From Tubulanus polymorphus (lineage: Eukaryota > Nemertea > Palaeonemertea > Tubulaniformes > Tubulanidae), in NCBI RefSeq assembly GCF_964204645.1, contig NC_134029.1, forward strand, positions 12,018,850-12,082,849: 64,000 bases of DNA. Direction: 5' to 3'. The notes under the pieces are model-generated. The model made no database searches. It was not told the origin of the DNA and saw only the letters and a program-made list of their open reading frames with translations. Of the stretch, positions 21,556 to 34,700 are shown in pieces. Position 1 is the stretch's first letter. The number at the start of each line of letters is the position of its first letter. A program made the position numbers and the translations under genes.

Positions 21556-21680
21556 TAAGAAGAGTATGAATAATATTATGAGTATAAGTACAGCATTATT
21601 CTAATAATATATATATATCATATTTATTCTCTGAATAATTTACATCAATGTATAAAAAGATATATAAGACTTACATTACA

Positions 21681-21804
<124 letters not shown>

Positions 21805-21964
21805 TTGACATTACCCGAGATACGCGCCTGCATCTTAAAACCGACATAGGGGGTTTTGATTTGAGGCCCAGTTATGCGTCGTATATATATATATATATAT
21901 ACATATATGACGCATTCTCGAATATGACCCATTTCAAATTGGCGCAAGGATATCACTATCACTG

Positions 21965-24340
21965 ACGCGGAGGGCTATACTTGAAGCTCGCATCAGTATT
22001 CATTTCCGACAAGATTTAACAGAAATTAGCCAAAATTCAGTACAATGATAATGATAAATTATTTTTTCATTTAACTACATTACAAAATTATTTTCACAAT
22101 CAAAATATGTTTTATTTATTGGTTTTATGTGTTTTTAAAGAACACTTCGAGATTTTCGTGGTGGTTTAAATTGAGGGCCCGACTGTCTCTGTGATCAGTG
22201 AAGCATGGGCTTTATGCTTGACATTCACGGTCTTGTTAGTTAACCGAAGTAATAGTAGACATCTCCGATTGAATCAGACGTAGACGTAGCGCATTCGTCT
22301 GGATAATATTGGCTTGTGCGATAAGTGATGTTGTAACATATTCAACGAAAACATTCTACATGATCTACTCAAAAGAAGACTTCACTCCATTCGGAATATG
22401 CAGATGTACCAGCATCCACGTGAAAACGAACACGAAAGAAAGTATGATAATTATTTCTGCACTTCGATTTCAAAGACATGGACATCTTTTATGTACTTGC
22501 ATTTCCGATTTCAAAATTCAAATCCCTTGTTTTTTCTCCTGGCGTGTAGTGGATATCAAAAGGGATGCAGCCAATACCTAATGAACCACCTGTTCTATTT
22601 AATATTTTCAGCTTCACGATATTTTGATCTTAAAATGGGGATTCATCCTGTTATTCATTTGATTGGTAGATATCGTTTGATTTGTTGGATTTGGTGTCCC
22701 TTACAAACCTACCAAGGTTTGATTTTGATATCGGTTGTTGTGTGATTGTGTCGGGCAACTTTGAGATTGAAAGTTGATTAACTATATATTTATCTCACGC
22801 CTTTACGGCTTACCAAGGTTGAACTCAAGCGTTAGTCGAAAACTCACGCACCCATGTACTTTATGGTAAATGATCACAAAAAAGTTCCGTCATGTTTAGA
22901 AGCAGGTATCATTTCTAGCATAAAATAAGACATGATTCATAAAATGTGGCCAACATGTGGTGTACTGCAGAATAGCATGATTATTGCTTCTGTAACACAT
23001 TACTGATTACATATTCCTTATAACAAATGTTCTTCTAGTAAAACAATACAACAAAAACAGGTATGCAGATCTTCCTGCTCAATTATAATTGTTCACAGAC
23101 CTAAGTTTGTCCATTTGAAAAAAAAAATAGAATATTTATGCTTAAATTGAATAACCTCAAAAGCGAAAATCCATTGATGAGTATATGACTCCTGAACTGA
23201 CCCACAGTCAAGTATATATGTATATATATTTAAATATATATGAGCTCGAATAATATACAGAAATCATGTCAGTTCACTCAAGATGAATACCGGTATACAC
23301 AATGATTCCTAGAACAGAATCATCCATTTGAGTGCAATACTTTTTCACAAGAATTTCTCCACAAATTAAAGAAAATCCATTTGGGTAAAAAAAAACAATG
23401 GCTCCTAGTATATAATGACGCACGGAAACATATCTGTTCATGCTCAAAAATGTATAAATAGGTAAATCTATCCTCAGAAGTTAACTGAAAAACAAGTTTG
23501 GGAACTAACTGTTCGCCAATATACAACTTCTAATTTGTCTATGTGATGCCAGAAATAATTAATGGGTCCTTAGGTAGAGTAAGTAAAACTCAATCAGCGA
23601 TGGATTCATAAAAGAATTTTATTTACGGTAGGAAATAAAATGTTTTATGAGAGCCAGCGTCGTTTATCTATCACGTGATCTAACACGTGTCTTATCACTT
23701 GTTGGATTCCGCCCACTGAGTAACCTCGTGGCGATTTAGTCCGTCTGAGTTTCCTAGACGCATACGTTTTATTTCAATCATGGCAGTTAGAATTGTGGTC
23801 CTCGGTCATTCGTTTATACACAGGCTAATAGTACTAATCCTTTCCTAATTAAGGATTCGAATCCAATCGCGTTTTCATACAGTTCTTGGTTTTCGTGGCG
23901 CAACTATTTTGCCCGGTCGATCATCCATTCAAGAGATGTCTGCCATCTGACATCGATTATGATGTGGCTTTTATTCATATTGGCTGTAACGGCAAACCTA
24001 GTTCGGTGTTTTATTCTCACGGAGCAAGGGGAATCATAAATAGTAGTATGTACCGTAAATCTTGCACGTGACATGATTCCTACGTTAATGATCTGTGATG
24101 TTTATCTGATGCGCCCCAATGTTTGTTTGCGTTAAGTTTGTGAAAGGCTGATTTACATATAAATTTCATTCTATAAAAAGTATAATTGGATAATAATAAT
24201 CGACCATAATCCATCACAATAACGATGGATCGTTCTGAGCAGGTATATTGGGTATTTGATCAACCTGAACTAAAGTCTGATTTCCCGCAGATGCAATTTA
24301 CCGACAAAAGCAGCAATCCCCAAGGATGGTGTTAAATCAA
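21965..24340. other. Presumed AMACR intron 1 / gene-free stretch
   Basis: No further AMACR-like codons and no recognisable protein on either strand. A splice-like pair around 24220-24350 (GAGCAG|GTATAT, CCCGCAG|ATGCAATT, ATCAAG|GTATGA) encloses a frame that stops at once, so it is not a convincing coding exon. Confidence 0.45.
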
Positions 24341-24344
24341 GGTA

Positions 24345-24965
24345 TGACTGTATGTTAATTTGATATGAGTATATAATACATGACTCTCACAATCAAATGA
24401 CTCGTTGTATAACTAATATGTATATACATACATTTTTCCCCCAACGTCAACCAATTTTGAAATGAGTATCTTATTATTCAAAGCCTATTCAAGATGAGTA
24501 TATCAAATAACTGATCACATAGGATGACTCGTGATCTAGTATGAGTACACTAAATAAGTACTTTAAACTCGTACTACACTGACTCCTAACATTGAATGAC
24601 TCTTTGTATATGTAATAGGCCTACTTATACATATTTTCCCCAAAAACCAACATAAACCTAATTGGATTGAGTATATATCGTATAAAACGACTCGGGATCA
24701 CTCGTCGTATATCTACTACATATATTTCTCCCATATTCATCATTGGCAAACTTGACCTACGTTCATCCATGGATGTATAAACTAGCGGGGTCGACCTTTA
24801 CGCTCAGCAGACGGAAAAACAAGGTATCACCTTTTTAGCCCAAGGTGAGCCAATTGATGAGTAGATTTAATGAATCTTCTCACAGGATGACTGGTATACC
24901 TACTATATATACATCTCCCCGACCCCGCGTCAGTCTATTTGAAATGTATCTATATCAATTTGAAG
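24345..24965. repeat. Degenerate tandem repeat with ATGAGTAT / ATGACTC / TTTCCCC landmarks
   Basis: Blocks of TTTGATATGAGTATAT, AATGACTCGTTGTATA, ACATATTTTCCCC and CGTCAACC recur at roughly 90-190 bp. Related blocks occur at about 25825-25968 and 29947-30060, so the Penelope-like insertion landed inside this repeat field. Confidence 0.6.
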
Positions 24966-25953
24966 TGTCTATATCTATACTATAAGAGACAAACGGCGAA
25001 ACATTGTCACGGGTTGACGTCGTCTGTGCGCTTTGGTTGGTGAAGGACCGGTGTTAAAATGTCCATGAAATACCCGACCATGTGTTATCCAGTTTCTCCC
25101 GTGCAGTACAGGGGTTCACAAAATATCTTAGGAAAATGGACTCAAATGTTTTTCCAATAAATTACTTCGATTTAGAATAAACATAAAAAGTAAATTCATC
25201 CAAATCAAGTCAAGTGAAATCTTCAAATCAATTAAATTGGACCATATTTTATAGCAAAATAATCAACTTATCTCAATCATGATATAACACAGGACGGGTA
25301 CATAGCTTGGCCGCGTGTATGTCTAGGGTAGCATTTTGCTGATACGATAATAGATATATTTATTGACCGTATAAAATTACTGCGTTTTCTCACTACGCGC
25401 AAGCTGATTAAAAAACATTTACAGAAGGATTTGGTGAGCGTCGGCTGTTGCTTGGTTACAGTATAGTGTGCTAGACCAGACACAGGGTGGTGACCCGAAG
25501 TCACCTCGTGCCAGTCACACAGACCAGGACTGAAATTGGTAAATCTCGGACCGCTTGGTTTAAACAGTGATTTTATTCTCTACACATTACTATGTATAAT
25601 ATAATAGATAAAATGATAAAGTATGGAGTTTGGCGGGCAACGAAAGACCAATGAGATGACTAGAATGAAATGTACATACTCATATGTAGTATGAGTATGA
25701 CTATTTGCAATATGTCTGGCCGGCACAAGCTCGCAATATCAGAAAAATATGGTATATCACGATAGTATGCGCGACACTGACTAAGAATATAATGGGGATT
25801 ACTGTATCTATCTTCGCACTGTTGAAATGAGTATTAAATGACTCCTAGCATAGATATACTCCTTGTATTTTACTTTAAATTATGGCTAACATGTATCGTC
25901 AGGCAATTTAAGGCATATTAAATGGCTTATAGTTTAGAATGACTCTACCCCAG
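24966..25953. other. Gene-free stretch
   Basis: No gene recognised. Its right end (from about 25825) rejoins the degenerate ATGAGTAT/ATGACTC repeat field. Confidence 0.45.
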
Positions 25954-26034
25954 CGTATTTGGTATGAGGAGAGAATCCCACAATGATAATAAAAAGTCCG
26001 AAAATGAAACTTCGAGATAGTAGTTTATTTCAAC

Positions 26035-26066
26035 GTTTCGACTATATCCTAATAGTCATCTTCAGG
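26035..26066 (-). ncRNA. Hammerhead-like core in the Penelope 3' region, long copy
   Basis: Minus strand: CTGAAGA, U, stem GACTAT/ATAGTC with a 6-base loop, then GAAAC. This resembles the hammerhead ribozyme core reported in Penelope-like elements, but has one extra base before stem II, and I cannot draw a convincing stem III with a cleavage triplet. It may be inactive or only a conserved transcript structure. Confidence 0.4.
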
Positions 26067-26380
26067 AATAATGAGATACTACAGAAATTATGAGATATAT
26101 ATACAATCCAGAGACAAAGAGACTAATTCAAGTAATCAGAGATGATACAAACTAAAGGAAAATTAACGTAGAAACAGTTACACGCTAAAATAGATTAAAG
26201 GGAAGCAAACTAAGGGGTAATTATAAACAACAATAGTGAGTATAAACATAAATGAAACTTAAAGTCAGTAGTAAAAAGAAAGACAAACTAGGGGGCACTT
26301 AAATTAAAACAAAGGTGAATACAAGTTAAGTCAGAGACGAAATTGATGAGAGAACAAATAACAAATAATCAAAGGGGAAA

Positions 26381-28341
26381 TCAAGTGTTGAGTTTAACCA
26401 GTTTACAGAGGAATTTTGATATAAGTTTATTATGGGGTGAAAAACCATTGTTAAGGTTTACAACGTTGTTCGAATTTTCAATAATTAATGCAGATTCCAA
26501 AATATGTCTTCTAGTTTTATCGCTGCAAGGGTAAATTAATTCAGCATTAGCAAAATCAAAATTGTGTGAAGTCTGAAAAACATGACTAGCAACTCCGCTT
26601 TCAGGTTTAAAGTTTTTTACATCTAATTTATGCTCTTTTATGCGTTGATTAAGATTCCGACCTGTTTCTCCTATATATACTTTGTCGCAAACTTTACAAG
26701 GTATTTTATAAATTCCACAGTTTAAGGATTCGGTTTTCGGTTTGTTATTAATCAATATGTTACTAAGTTTATTATTGTATTTAAAGATAAGTTGTTTATT
26801 TAGTGACCGAAGAGAAATTTTAGAATTCTCGAGGAAAGGTACATACGGTACAATGATAGGCTGTTTATCGGTAGCCAACGTAGGAGTTCTAAGGTTGTTA
26901 TTTCTAATATGCGTAGTACGAGCTTTAAGTAGAGCTTTTTTCAATAGGAAATCGGGGTAGGCAAGTTTTTTGAGAGATTGGTTAATATGTTGAATTTCAT
27001 CGGGTAGAAATGAGGGGTCGCAAATTCTCAAAGCGCGAAGAAATAATCCTTGAGCTAAACCGAGTTTAATATCCGGAGAAGTAAAAGAGAAGTATTGGAG
27101 GTAGGATTCAGCGTTGGGAGGTTTCCTATAAACCGCGAATTTCAAAAAGGATCCACAGTTAAAAAGCAAAACATCCAGAAAAGGTATTTTACTATTAGAT
27201 TCCCATTCATACGTAAAAGCCAGAGACGGGTAAAGGGAGTTTAAATATATAAGAAAGTTATCAACATTGAAGTCAAAGGGAACCAAAGCCAGAACATCGT
27301 CAACATATCTGAGCCAGATTTTAGGGTGAATATCAGTATAAAGAGGCAATATTTCAGATTCAACATGTTCTAGGAATAAATTAGCTAGAATAGGACTAAG
27401 AGGATTTCCCATAGCGATACCGAATGTCTGTTCGTAAAAACAATTGTTGAATTCAAAAAAGGAGTCCGTCGTACAAATAGAGATAAGGTCGATGATACAA
27501 TCCGTAGGAATGCCGAAGTTAATGTTAAGTGATGGTAATCTGCGTTTTAAGAAATCAAGAGTAGGTCCAAGAGGAACATTGGTAAAAAGGGAAGTAACAT
27601 CAAATGATATAAATTGCCAGGGATAATATTCTTAATACGTTCAAGTAAGTGTTGATTATGGCGAAGGTGCGACGGAGAGAACGAACCGAGCACCGGAGAT
27701 AACGGTTTCGCGAGAAATTTAGATAACCAGTGTGTAGGAGAATTACAATTGGAGACTATAGGGCGCAGTGGAACATTATCTTTATGAATTTTAGGCAAAC
27801 CATAGATATATGGTAAAGAGGGAAGACGTGAATGGAACTTATTTAGAGTTTCTTTAGCGGAGGGGAAACGTTTAATAATATCCGAAAGACTTCTGTTGAA
27901 ATTAGCTTGCATACGAGGATTCGATTTAAGTTTCTTATAAACACCAATATTATCCAAGAGAGATTGCATTTTAACATTATAATTATCCCGATCTAAAATC
28001 ACAATCTTGCCACCTTTATCAGCCTTAGATATTTTAATAGTCTTTAACTTCCGTAGTTCTTGGAGGGCGAGCCGAAATCGACGAGGTAGATATTCAAAGA
28101 GGTTCCTGTTGAGGTGATCGCAAATAGCCTGTAGATTCATGAACATAAAGTTATAGTCCAAACTGTTCGGAGATGATTTGCGATATTCCAATTGGGTGAC
28201 AAAGTCTAAAACATGTTTATCTTGATGAGGAAGAGAAAAATTCAAACCGTAGCCGAGAAGTTGACACTGAGTAGAAGATAACGTGGTTGAAGACAAATTT
28301 ACTATGTTTTCGGTGTTGCTAAATCTAGTCCAAGGGCTGGA
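26381..28341 (-). pseudogene. Penelope-like RT plus GIY-YIG endonuclease, long copy (frameshifted)
   Basis: The sense frame enters near 28341 with FSNTENIVNLSS and runs through LLGYGLNFSLP, KADKGGKIVILDRDNY and LPYIYGLPKIHK, the N-terminal RT region of Penelope-like proteins. A frameshift near 27615 moves the rest (SFDVTSLFTNVP) to another frame. After it come MGNPLSPILANLFLEH (motif B) and WLRYVDDVLALV (motif C, catalytic YVDD). The C-terminal GIY-YIG nuclease follows: CGIYKIPCKVC, VYIGETGRNLNQRIKEH, and the distal E of LESALIIEN. RT copies the element from a nicked target; GIY-YIG makes the nick. The extreme N-terminus is missing at the head-to-head junction. Stop at 26381. Confidence 0.9.
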
Positions 28342-28351
28342 GTCAATGAGT

Positions 28352-29498
28352 TAACATTAACTTCGGCATTCCTACGGATTGTATCATCGACCTCATCTCT
28401 ATTTGTACGACAGACTCCTTTTTTGAATTCAACAATTGTTTTTACGAACAGACATTCGGTATCGCTATGGGAAATCCTCTTAGTCCTATTCTAGCTAATT
28501 TATTCCTAGAACATGTTGAATCTGAAATATTGCCTCTTTATACTGATATTCACCCTAAAATCTGGCTCAGATATGTTGACGATGTTCTGGCTTTGGTTCC
28601 CTTTGACTTCAATGTTGATAACTTTCTTATATATTTAAACTCCCTTTACCCGTCTCTGGCTTTTACGTATGAATGGGAATCTAATAGTAAAATACCTTTT
28701 CTGGATGTTTTGCTTTTTAACTATGGATCCTTTTTGAAATTCGCGGTTTATAGGAAACCTCCCAACGCTGAATCCTACCTCCAATACTTCTCTTTTACTT
28801 CTCCGGATATTAAACTCGGTTTAGCTCAAGGATTATTTCTTCGCGCTTTGAGAATTTGCGACCCCTCATTTCTACCCGATGAAATTCAACATATTAACCA
28901 ATCTCTCAAAAAACTTGCCTACCCCGATTTCCTATTGAAAAAAGCTCTACTTAAAGCTCGTACTACGCATATTAGAAATAACAACCTTAGAACTCCTACG
29001 TTGGCTACCGATAAACAGCCTATCATTGTACCGTATGTACCTTTCCTCGAGAATTCTAAAGTTTCTCTTCGGTCACTAAATAAACAACTTATCTTTAAAT
29101 ACAATAATAAACTTAGTAACATATTGATTAATAACAAACCGAAAACCGAATCCTTAAACTGTGGAATTTATAAAATACCTTGTAAAGTTTGCGACAAAGT
29201 ATATATAGGAGAAACAGGTCGGAATCTTAATCAACGCATAAAAGAGCATAAATTAGATGTAAAAAACTTTAAACCTGAAAGCGGAGTTGCTAGTCATGTT
29301 TTTCAGACTTCACACAATTTTGATTTTGCTAATGCTGAATTAATTTACCCTTGCAGCGATAAAACTAGAAGACATATTTTGGAATCTGCATTAATTATTG
29401 AAAATTCGAACAACGTTGTAAACCTTAACAATGGTTTTTCACCCCATAATAAACTTATATCAAAATTCCTCTGTAAACTGGTTAAACTCAACACTTGA
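28352..29498 (+). pseudogene. Penelope-like RT/GIY-YIG, short copy (5'-truncated, frame intact)
   Basis: The frame opens at the junction with NINFGIPTDCIIDL-type sequence, continues FYEQTFGIAMGNPLSPILAN, and runs without a break to a stop at 29498. Over the last 343 codons it differs from the opposite copy by only a couple of residues (such as C to Y in LLFNYG and I to V in SKVSLRS). The RT motif C YVDD and the GIY-YIG domain are intact, but the RT N-terminal third is absent, so it is unlikely to work alone. It is followed by its own 3' tail to 29946. Confidence 0.88.
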
Positions 29499-29813
29499 TT
29501 TCCCCTTTGATTATTTGTTATTTGTTCTCTCATCAATTTCGTCTCTGACTTAACTTGTATTCACCTTTGTTTTAATTTAAGTGCCCCCTAGTTTGTCTTT
29601 CTTTTTACTACTGACTTTAAGTTTCATTTATATTTATACTCACTATTGTTGTTTATAATTACCCCTTAGTTTGCTTCCCTTTAATCTATTTTAGCGTGTA
29701 ACTGTTTCTACGTTAATTTTCCTTTAGTTTGTATCATCTCTGATTACTTGAATTAGTCTCTTTGTCTCTGGATTGTTTGTATATCTCATAATTTCTGTAG
29801 TATCTCATTATTC

Positions 29814-29844
29814 CTGAAGATGAATATTAGGATATAGTCGAAAC
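29814..29844 (+). ncRNA. Hammerhead-like core in the Penelope 3' region, short copy
   Basis: Same arrangement (CTGAAGA ... GAAAC), but the stem reads GAATAT/ATAGTC, so one base pair of stem II is lost compared with the opposite copy. Confidence 0.35.
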
Positions 29845-29961
29845 GTTGAAATAAACTACTATCTCGAAGTTTCATTTTCGGACTTTTTATTATCATTGTG
29901 GGATCCTCTCCTCATCGCCTCAACACGGATATAGTGTTCTACCAATCGTATTTGGTATGAG

Positions 29962-31770
29962 TACTGGTATTTAAGATGGGTAGGATAGGACGAATCATAT
30001 AGTTCATACATATTTTCTCCAACCAACGTCAGCCTGATGGAATCTTCTCAAACATATATTGGTAGTTTCGCTTATGTCACCTGCATCATTCGCTTGAAAT
30101 CTTTGTCGGATACTGGAGATTGAGGGTCTCGGATAAGCTCCTTAATAACACATGGTAGTGGGGCCTTAAGTACGGTAACGTCCATAGTATGTTGCCAGAA
30201 GTCAGTCAATCCTTGCTATACATGCTCATGCTTTACGCTGCTATCAAGTTGAGTATTGGTAGGGAGTGGATAAACTTTGGGATAAATCTGCACACATCCT
30301 TTAGGAAATCCTTCTACACTGCCTGATGCTTCATTTTAAAATTATTGATCGATAAAACTATAAGATTTATATCACGAGTTATGGTGGAAACAGCATGTTT
30401 ATTTTTATTTATATATAATTAAGTGTACATGTCTTCAAGTACAATTAGAAAAAATATTTTCAATTACAAACATAATATGTGATCGTGTGACTGATGCAAC
30501 TTGGTGATGGTGCTTTGTTCGATACTCATTGAAAATTCCAACCTATGACGTCATATTTCGCGAGCATATGAGATCCTTCGATTACCATTTGTCTTAAGAT
30601 CTAACCGTTCAGAGTATGTATACAGAAGCTAGTTATTTCTATTTAACTTTGCCAAACACATAAGTCAGTCTGGAGTCAGTAACTCAAATGTTCGATAAAG
30701 ATAAATGGCAGACAGATACCGTAGTAACAATGAACTTTCAATTGTTACCGTGTCAACTATCTACTGGTTTGCCCTAACCAACTTTTGATTAACTGACCCC
30801 ATTAATTCTGATTATATATTTTAAACACATTACACAGGTGGTCCAACTTATCCCTTGTGATAATCTATAGAATATTAACCATAATCTCTTAACTTCTGCA
30901 GAATTACAGAGCAAATAGCAGAATAAACTACTTAAAATTACAGTCATAATTTCCGCAATAATAAATGGGTTCAAGTCTTTGTGTTAGTGTATTCATCCAA
31001 AAGAGATACATTCATGAAAGGTATATAGTATGAAAAACAAGGGGTCCAGACACTGCCCAATCAAGAAGAGGTTCCAATTGCAATCTGACAATTTTATATG
31101 CAACACCCCAGATGAACATACACTGAACTAATCTTTTGCCACTGTAAACCACCAAACATTTAACACAATATGGTAAAATTGTTTAACCGCAAAACAACTA
31201 AACATTAAAGGAATTATGAATGAACAATCTTAAAGTGAGTAAATTAGCTATATGACATAATCACAACATGATCAACAGTCCGAGTGTATCAAAACAAATG
31301 TCATTCTGCATGATAATGGACAACATTCTAAAGGTTGTGTAAACAGAATAGAAGTTGGACAAAGTAGCCTCTGCTCGATATAATTTCAAAAAGGTCCTTA
31401 AAACGCGTTACTTCGGTTTTGCTCCATCACTTCTTCCCTAGAAAAAAATTTGATAATTTAAAATATGAGTATGAAAAATAAAGCCCATTCAATTTTAATA
31501 CGCATTGTACTTTTCCAAAGAAAAACAATTTTCTGATGTAGCAGCACACATCTGGGAGTCGTATTCAAATGTTTCGATATCGGCAATAATTGAAGGAATG
31601 AACAACAATATGTTGGTTTTAGGGATTATCAGGATGATCACCATGTGAATCATTCAATAGTACAGGTCATTTTCATGTACTCCTCCCAAATGTACAACTC
31701 AAATAGACTGAGGTTGTAATTTAAGAAATTAAACTTATATAGGAATACTATATATATTGAGAATAATTCT
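29962..31770. other. Gene-free stretch
   Basis: Begins with the ATGAGTA/TTTTCTCC repeat field that hosted the Penelope insertion, then AT-rich sequence. No exon recognised. Confidence 0.45.
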
Positions 31771-34700
31771 ATAGTAAGGGTCATTTTATACACTCATTTC
31801 AAATGGAATGAATTTGGTTTATGGAAAGTAATACACCTAAAAACTAAACCGTGAAGTAGGGATCAGTTCTATAGTAAGGGTCATTTTTATATGTTTTATA
31901 TACTACGTGAAGTAGGGGTCAGTTGATTAATAATCATCTCAAAAGGACTGACTTGGTTTTAAATAGTAATATTCATGTAGAAATACTACACTTGGAATTA
32001 TTTTATAGTAGGGGTCATTTTTATATACAATGTATACTCATACCAACTTTGGTTTTTGAAGAGTAATATTTCTATAGGAATACTTTACTGCCAGTCGTTC
32101 TACATTAAGATACATAATTTATATAGAAATATTGTGAACCGTTATACGGAAGGGTTTATGTGAAGAAACAAAAGCCAGGGGATATGACCAATTTATGACT
32201 TAAAATCACCTGCTTAGCCCAGGCTCATGATAGCCGCTGAATCGGTGACAATCATCCGGTCAAAAATGGGAAGTAGTATGTAAATGGTCAATATCCAATT
32301 GGTAAATAAAATGAGGGCTCAATAAGGATACTGTAATGACTTACCAATTTCTTTACTGACACTTTTTACTTCAAATTTACATCTCGAAAATAAAGACAAA
32401 TCCTTAGTCCAAACTATTTGTTTTGATCTCCTCCTTGATGTTCACTCTGAAAATAACCAAATTACAGATTAGGCACAGGCCTAAATGATAAGAATTTACA
32501 AAGAAAATAACAAAATTGCATAGACTGGGGCATCAATATCCTAAATATAAAATGGACTGAATTTGCTGCTTGAAGATGCCTATTATATAGAAATACTATA
32601 TTTACATTTATTCTACACAAGGTGTCACCTTTATGTGCTCATCACAAACAGACTGACTTAGGTATTTGAAGATACCAGGACACGCTTTATTGTGAATTAT
32701 TCTACACGGGGGTTGTTTTTCTACAATCATCTCCTTTGCGATGACTCTAGTTCTCGAAGATTTATGTTTAACACTACATGTATTCTCTGAATCATATTAT
32801 TCTTAGGGTCACTTTTATATAATCATCTCGATTAAACTGACTGTGGTTTTTGGAAATAACATATATTGAGAATGACTATTCTGCGAGTCATTCGACACAA
32901 TGTGTCGTTGCATATTCTTCTCAAATAAAGTGACCCAGTTATGGTAATTAATATTTGCACAATTGACTGAGATTCAATCTATAGTAGGAGTAATTTTTAT
33001 ACTCATCTGAAATAGACTGACTTTGATTTTGAAGATAAATATTTATACACTATTCTGAAATTAATTCTATGGTAGGACACATCCTTATAGCCTACTTATC
33101 TCAAATAGACTGACTTTGGTTTTTGGTGATTAATATTCGCACACTTTACTGAGATTCAATCTACAGGAGGAGTAGTTTTTATATTCATCTCAAATAGACT
33201 GTTTTCTTTAAAGATTGTAACTTATACACTATAATTGAATTCATTCTATGGAAGGACACCTTCTTATACTTATCTTCTTACACCTATCTCAAATAGGTCT
33301 AGATTGACTTTGGTCTTTGATTATCAATATTTATACACTACAGCTACAGTTTAACTCAAATAGACTGGTTTTTTTATGATTAATATTTATACAGAAGGAA
33401 AAAAGACTTAATCTATAGTAGGAGTCGTTTTTACACTTATTTCAAATAGACTGACTTTGGTTTTAAAGATAAATATTTATACGCTATACTGAAATTAATT
33501 AATTCTATGGTTGGACACATTCTTATACTAATCTCAAATAGACTGTTTTTCTTTAAAGATTATAACTAATACACTATAATTGAATCCATTCAAAGGTAGG
33601 ACACATTCTTATACTTATATCAAAAAGGCCTAGATTGACTTTGGTTTTTGATGATCCATATTTATACACTATCAAAAGACTAAATCTATAGTAGGAGTCG
33701 TTTCTATACATATCTCAACTAGACTGAGTTTGGTATTTTATAGTTAATATTTATACACTATGAGAAAGGTCATTTTATATACTCATCTCAAATGGTCTGA
33801 ATTTGGTTTTTGGAGAGTAAAACATGACACACATTACTGTGAAGTAGGGGTCAGTTGATTAATAATCATCTCAAAAGGACTGAATTGGTTTTAAATAGTA
33901 ACATTCATGTAGAAATACTACACTTGGAATTATTTTATAGTAAGGGTCATTTTTATATACAATGTGTACTCATACCAACTTTGGTTTTTGAAGAGTAATA
34001 TTTCTATAGGAATACTTTACTGCCAGTCGTTCTACATTAAGATACATAATTTATATAGAAATATTGTGAATCATTATACGGAAGGGTTTATGTGTAGAAA
34101 CAAAAGCCAGGGAATATGACCGTTTGATGACTTAAAATCACCTGCTTAGCCCAGGCTCATGATAGCTGGTGAATCGGTGACAATCTTCTGGTCAAAAATG
34201 GGAAGTAGTACTAAAATGGTCGATATCCAATTGGTAAAAAAACCGAGGGCTCAATAAGGATACTGTAATGACTTACCAATTTCTTTACTGACACCTTTTA
34301 CTTCAAATTTACATCTTGAAAATAAAGACAAATCCTTAGCCCAAACTATATGTTTCGATCTCCTCCTTGATGTTCACTCTGAAAATAACCAAATTACAGA
34401 TTAGGCACAGGCCTAAATGATAAGAATTTACAAAGATAACAAAGAAAATAACAAAATTGCATAGACTGGGGCATCAATATCCTAAATATAAAATGGACTG
34501 AATTTGCTGCTTGAAGATACCTATTTATATAGAAAAACTATATTTACATTTATTCTATAAAAGGTGTCACCTTTATGTACTCATCACAAACAGACTGACT
34601 TAGGTATTTGAAGATACCAGGACACGCTTTATTGTGAATTATTCTACACAGGGGTTGTTTTTCTACTATCATCTCCTTTGAGATTACTGGTTCTCGAAGA

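Larger units (their letters stand above)
25969..29946. mobile_element. Penelope-like element, head-to-head double copy with 15-bp flanking repeat
   Basis: CGTATTTGGTATGAG is present exactly at 25954-25968 and 29947-29961, consistent with a target duplication; Penelope-like elements make variable ones. Inside, a longer copy on the minus strand (25969 to about 28345) faces a shorter 5'-truncated copy on the plus strand (from about 28351). The shared parts, 25969-27528 and 28351-29911, form a ~1.56-kb inverted repeat of roughly 99% identity around an ~0.82-kb loop. Tandem or inverted partial copies are usual for this retroelement class. The outer repeat field matches on both sides. Confidence 0.9.

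Noticed and set aside
22309-22745. Overlapping plus-strand frames
   Set aside because: No family features, unlike known AMACR exon 2, no good splice borders; presumed intron.
24226-24350. Small exon pair suggested by GAGCAG|GTATAT and CCCGCAG|ATGCAA
   Set aside because: The joined frame meets a stop after a few codons and has no recognisable content; at best noncoding.
26742-26960. Plus-strand frame within the Penelope copy (and its mirror at 28919-29137)
   Set aside because: Antisense shadow of the RT/GIY-YIG frame, present twice only because the element is duplicated.
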